Assembly (NCBI GenBank): GCA_016707895.1
Contig: JADJGV010000010.1
Span: 186,001 to 250,000 of the forward strand
Length of the DNA: 64,000 nt
Direction: 5' to 3'
Source of the DNA: Myxococcales bacterium
GTDB lineage: Bacteria > Myxococcota_A > Polyangia > Haliangiales > Haliangiaceae
Made by a program: the position numbers and the translations under genes. Below the pieces are notes generated by a model, which saw only the letters and a list, made by a program, of their open reading frames with translations, did no database searches and had not been told where the DNA came from. Positions 62,630-64,000 of the stretch are shown here, one piece after another (positions within the stretch are counted from its first letter, which is position 1; every line of letters starts with the position of its first letter).

Positions 62630-63372
62630 TGTGGAAGCTGCTGCAGCTGCGACGCGAGCAAGGCCGGCAGGCGATCGCCGATCTACGCACCGCGCGGCCC
62701 GAGGGCTTCCGCGGCCTGCCGGTGATCGCGACGACGCCGTGCGCCGACGGCTGCCGCGCGTGCGTCGACGTGTGCCCGACCGCGGCGATCACCGCGCCGC
62801 CGGTGCGCCTCGACCTGGGCCGCTGCACGCTGTGCGGCGCGTGCGCGCCGGCGTGCCCGGCCGGCAAGCTCGCGTTCACGCCCGAGGTGGCGATGGCCGC
62901 CAGCCGCCGCGACGACCTGGTCGTGGCCGAGGGCCCGCCGCGCGTCCCCGAGGTCGACATCGGCGCCGCGCTGCGGCGGCGGTTCGGGCGCTCGCTCAAG
63001 CTGCGGCAGGTGTCGGCCGGCGGCTGCAACGGCTGCGAGCTCGAGCTCAACGCGCTGGCCAACGTCAACTTCGACATCGGCCGCCACGGCATCGAGTGGG
63101 TGGCGTCGCCCCGCCACGCCGACGCGCTGGTGGTGAGCGGCCCGATCACCCGCACGATGGCCGACGCGGTGCAGCTGGCGTGGGACGCGATGGCCGAGCC
63201 GCGCTTCGTGATCGCGGTCGGCGCGTGCGCGATCTCCGGCGGCCTGTACGACGGCGCGCCCGGCGTCGACCGCGGCTTCTTCGACCGCCAGCCGCCGCTG
63301 ATCTACGTCCCCGGCTGCCCGCCCCACCCGCTCACGATCGCCCGCGCGCTCTTGGCGGCGCTGAATTCCTAG
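62629..63372 (+). CDS. Ferredoxin-small subunit fusion (HyfH-HyfI / NuoI-NuoB type)
   Basis: 247 aa, ATG overlapping the upstream stop (TGATG). Residues about 35-90 hold two [4Fe-4S] motifs: CADGCRACVDVCP (first spacing CxxxCxxC) and CTLCGACAPACP. Residues about 115-247 are the proximal-cluster subunit: AGGCNGCELELNALAN, VVSGPITRTM, VGACAISGGLYDG and YVPGCPPHPLTIARALL, with all four cluster cysteines. In hyf/hyc operons these are two proteins; here one. Suggests electrons enter from ferredoxin or another low-potential donor. Confidence 0.9.
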   Translation: MWKLLQLRREQGRQAIADLRTARPEGFRGLPVIATTPCADGCRACVDVCPTAAITAPPVRLDLGRCTLCGACAPACPAGKLAFTPEVAMAASRRDDLVVAEGPPRVPEVDIGAALRRRFGRSLKLRQVSAGGCNGCELELNALANVNFDIGRHGIEWVASPRHADALVVSGPITRTMADAVQLAWDAMAEPRFVIAVGACAISGGLYDGAPGVDRGFFDRQPPLIYVPGCPPHPLTIARALLAALNS

Positions 63373-63421
63373 GAGGGCTCGTCGCCGAGCCCTCCCCCGT
63401 TGGGGGCATGCCCCAACGGGG
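63372..63421 (+). terminator. Paired hairpins, copy C of the recurrent gene-end element
   Basis: GGAGGGCTCG/CGAGCCCTCC (63372-63395, loop TCGC) is followed immediately by CCCCGTTGGGG/CCCCAACGGGG (to 63421) and CCCCCACCC. It begins at the stop of the hydrogenase-like operon. The following 78 bp to the convergent gene end show nothing further. Confidence 0.75.
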
Positions 63422-63499
63422 CCCCCACCCGCGACGCGAAACTCCCGCGCTCGGGCATCGTGGCGCTCCACACGGCGGCGCTGGCGCGGTGACCGTCGA

Positions 63500-64000
63500 T
63501 CACGCCCGCTTCTTGCGGCGGACGACCTTGTTCAGGCGCTCGGTCTGCAGGCGCAGCGCGCGGCGCAGGCCCTGGCGGCCGCCGACCGCGCCCAGCCCCA
63601 TGCCGTACATCTCGTCGATGCCGCGCACCGCGATGGTCCACATCGTCACCAGGATCGCCAGGTCGGCGGCGGCGCGGCGGGTCGACGCCCCCGGGATCAC
63701 CAGCCCGTAGGCTTCGGACACGAAGCGCAGGTTGCGCAGGATCTTGACGATGCCCTCGCGGTCGATGTCGCCGTGCCAGTAGACGACGCGCGAGACGATC
63801 AGCTCCTGGTGGCGGCGCAGGAACTCGGCCATCGAGATCGGGTTGGTGATGCGGCCGGCCGGCTTGCAGATCTCGAGCAGGTCCTCGAGGTACTCGTTCC
63901 AGTACAGCGCCAGGCTGCGGTTCTCGGGGCGGCGCAGGAACTTGATGCGCTCGATCGAGAAGTCGGCCTTCACCGGCGCGCGGAACCGCGGCTGGATCGC
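63500..64000 (-). CDS. Hypothetical protein, 5' end beyond window
   Basis: The frame is open to the window edge (AIQPRFRAPVKADFSIERIKFLRRPEN), so a GTG at 63973 is not trusted as the start. 167 residues visible. Helix-rich, with LALYWNEYLEDLLEICKPAGRITNPISMAEFLRRHQELIVSRVVYWHGDIDREGIVKILRNLRFVSEAYGLVIPG, a hydrophobic AAADLAILVTMWTIAV stretch and a Lys/Arg-rich tail NKVVRRKKRA. No family recognised; no signal seen in the visible part. Confidence 0.6.
   Translation of the reverse strand, partial: AIQPRFRAPVKADFSIERIKFLRRPENRSLALYWNEYLEDLLEICKPAGRITNPISMAEFLRRHQELIVSRVVYWHGDIDREGIVKILRNLRFVSEAYGLVIPGASTRRAAADLAILVTMWTIAVRGIDEMYGMGLGAVGGRQGLRRALRLQTERLNKVVRRKKRA

Noticed and set aside
56265..63372. 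A functional [NiFe] hydrogenase
   Set aside because: Both cysteine pairs of the large subunit that hold nickel and iron are missing or shifted, and no maturation genes are in the window.

Overview
The window is a continuous stretch of very GC-rich chromosome in which nearly every codon ends in G or C. Several features point to a Myxococcota (deltaproteobacterial) chromosome, most likely a Haliangium/Kofleria-type relative: Hanks-type Ser/Thr kinases carrying PAS, TPR or AAA ATPase modules, FHA proteins, many lipoproteins with Cys-rich or VWA-like domains, a roadblock/LC7 protein, a type IV pilus operon joined to aroKB, and frequent GTG starts with GTGA/ATGA stop-start overlaps. The taxonomic call is an inference from gene content; the window holds no rRNA gene.

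Layout. 1-2.7 kb: end of an APS-kinase-like gene, an alpha/beta-hydrolase lipoprotein, a small unknown protein and a 4'-phosphopantetheinyl transferase. 2.8-6.5 kb: a signalling patch with a stand-alone receiver and two paralogous proteins (zinc ribbon, FHA, winged helix) flanking a PAS-containing Ser/Thr kinase. 6.7-10.0 kb: an envelope protein, a lipoprotein, a MOSC/alkyltransferase-like fusion and an unknown gene. 10.04-14.40 kb: a small decayed genomic island at tRNA-Gly(CCC), bounded by a 47-bp direct repeat of the tRNA 3' half. It holds a frameshifted DUF1016 nuclease, two coupled unknown genes and a truncated IS66 transposase.

14.5-22.8 kb: envelope TPR protein, membrane Ser/Thr kinase, an unknown protein, a LuxR-type regulator and a 1112-aa TPR protein. 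23.0-36.1 kb: all on the minus strand, reading pilM-N-O-P-Q, fused aroK-aroB, a lipoprotein, a roadblock protein, aroQ, accB, accC. PilQ is exceptional because it carries about 700 residues of Ala/Glu/Arg-rich predicted coiled coil between two AMIN-like regions. 36.5-43.6 kb: five tandem paralogous VWA-like Cys-rich lipoproteins, divergent from the pilus operon. 43.7-50.2 kb: a CDP-alcohol phosphatidyltransferase, a lipoprotein/beta-barrel pair, a possible caspase-like exported protein, CorA, a family 2 glycosyltransferase and SSB. 50.4-54.7 kb: a kinase-ATPase-TPR giant and a secreted unknown.

54.7-63.4 kb: a minimal sigma-54 activator divergent from a tightly overlapped operon. The operon encodes a receiver-like protein and a six-gene complex laid out like hyfB-C-E-F-G-I. 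Its large subunit lacks the NiFe-ligating cysteines, so it resembles the energy-converting hydrogenase-related (Ehr) complexes rather than a true hydrogenase. The window ends inside an unrecognised minus-strand gene.

The strongest candidates for new biology are the coiled-coil PilQ, the FHA-winged-helix/kinase locus, the five-gene VWA lipoprotein array beside the pilus operon, and the cysteine-less hydrogenase-like complex. A family of paired hairpins recurs at gene ends in the window.
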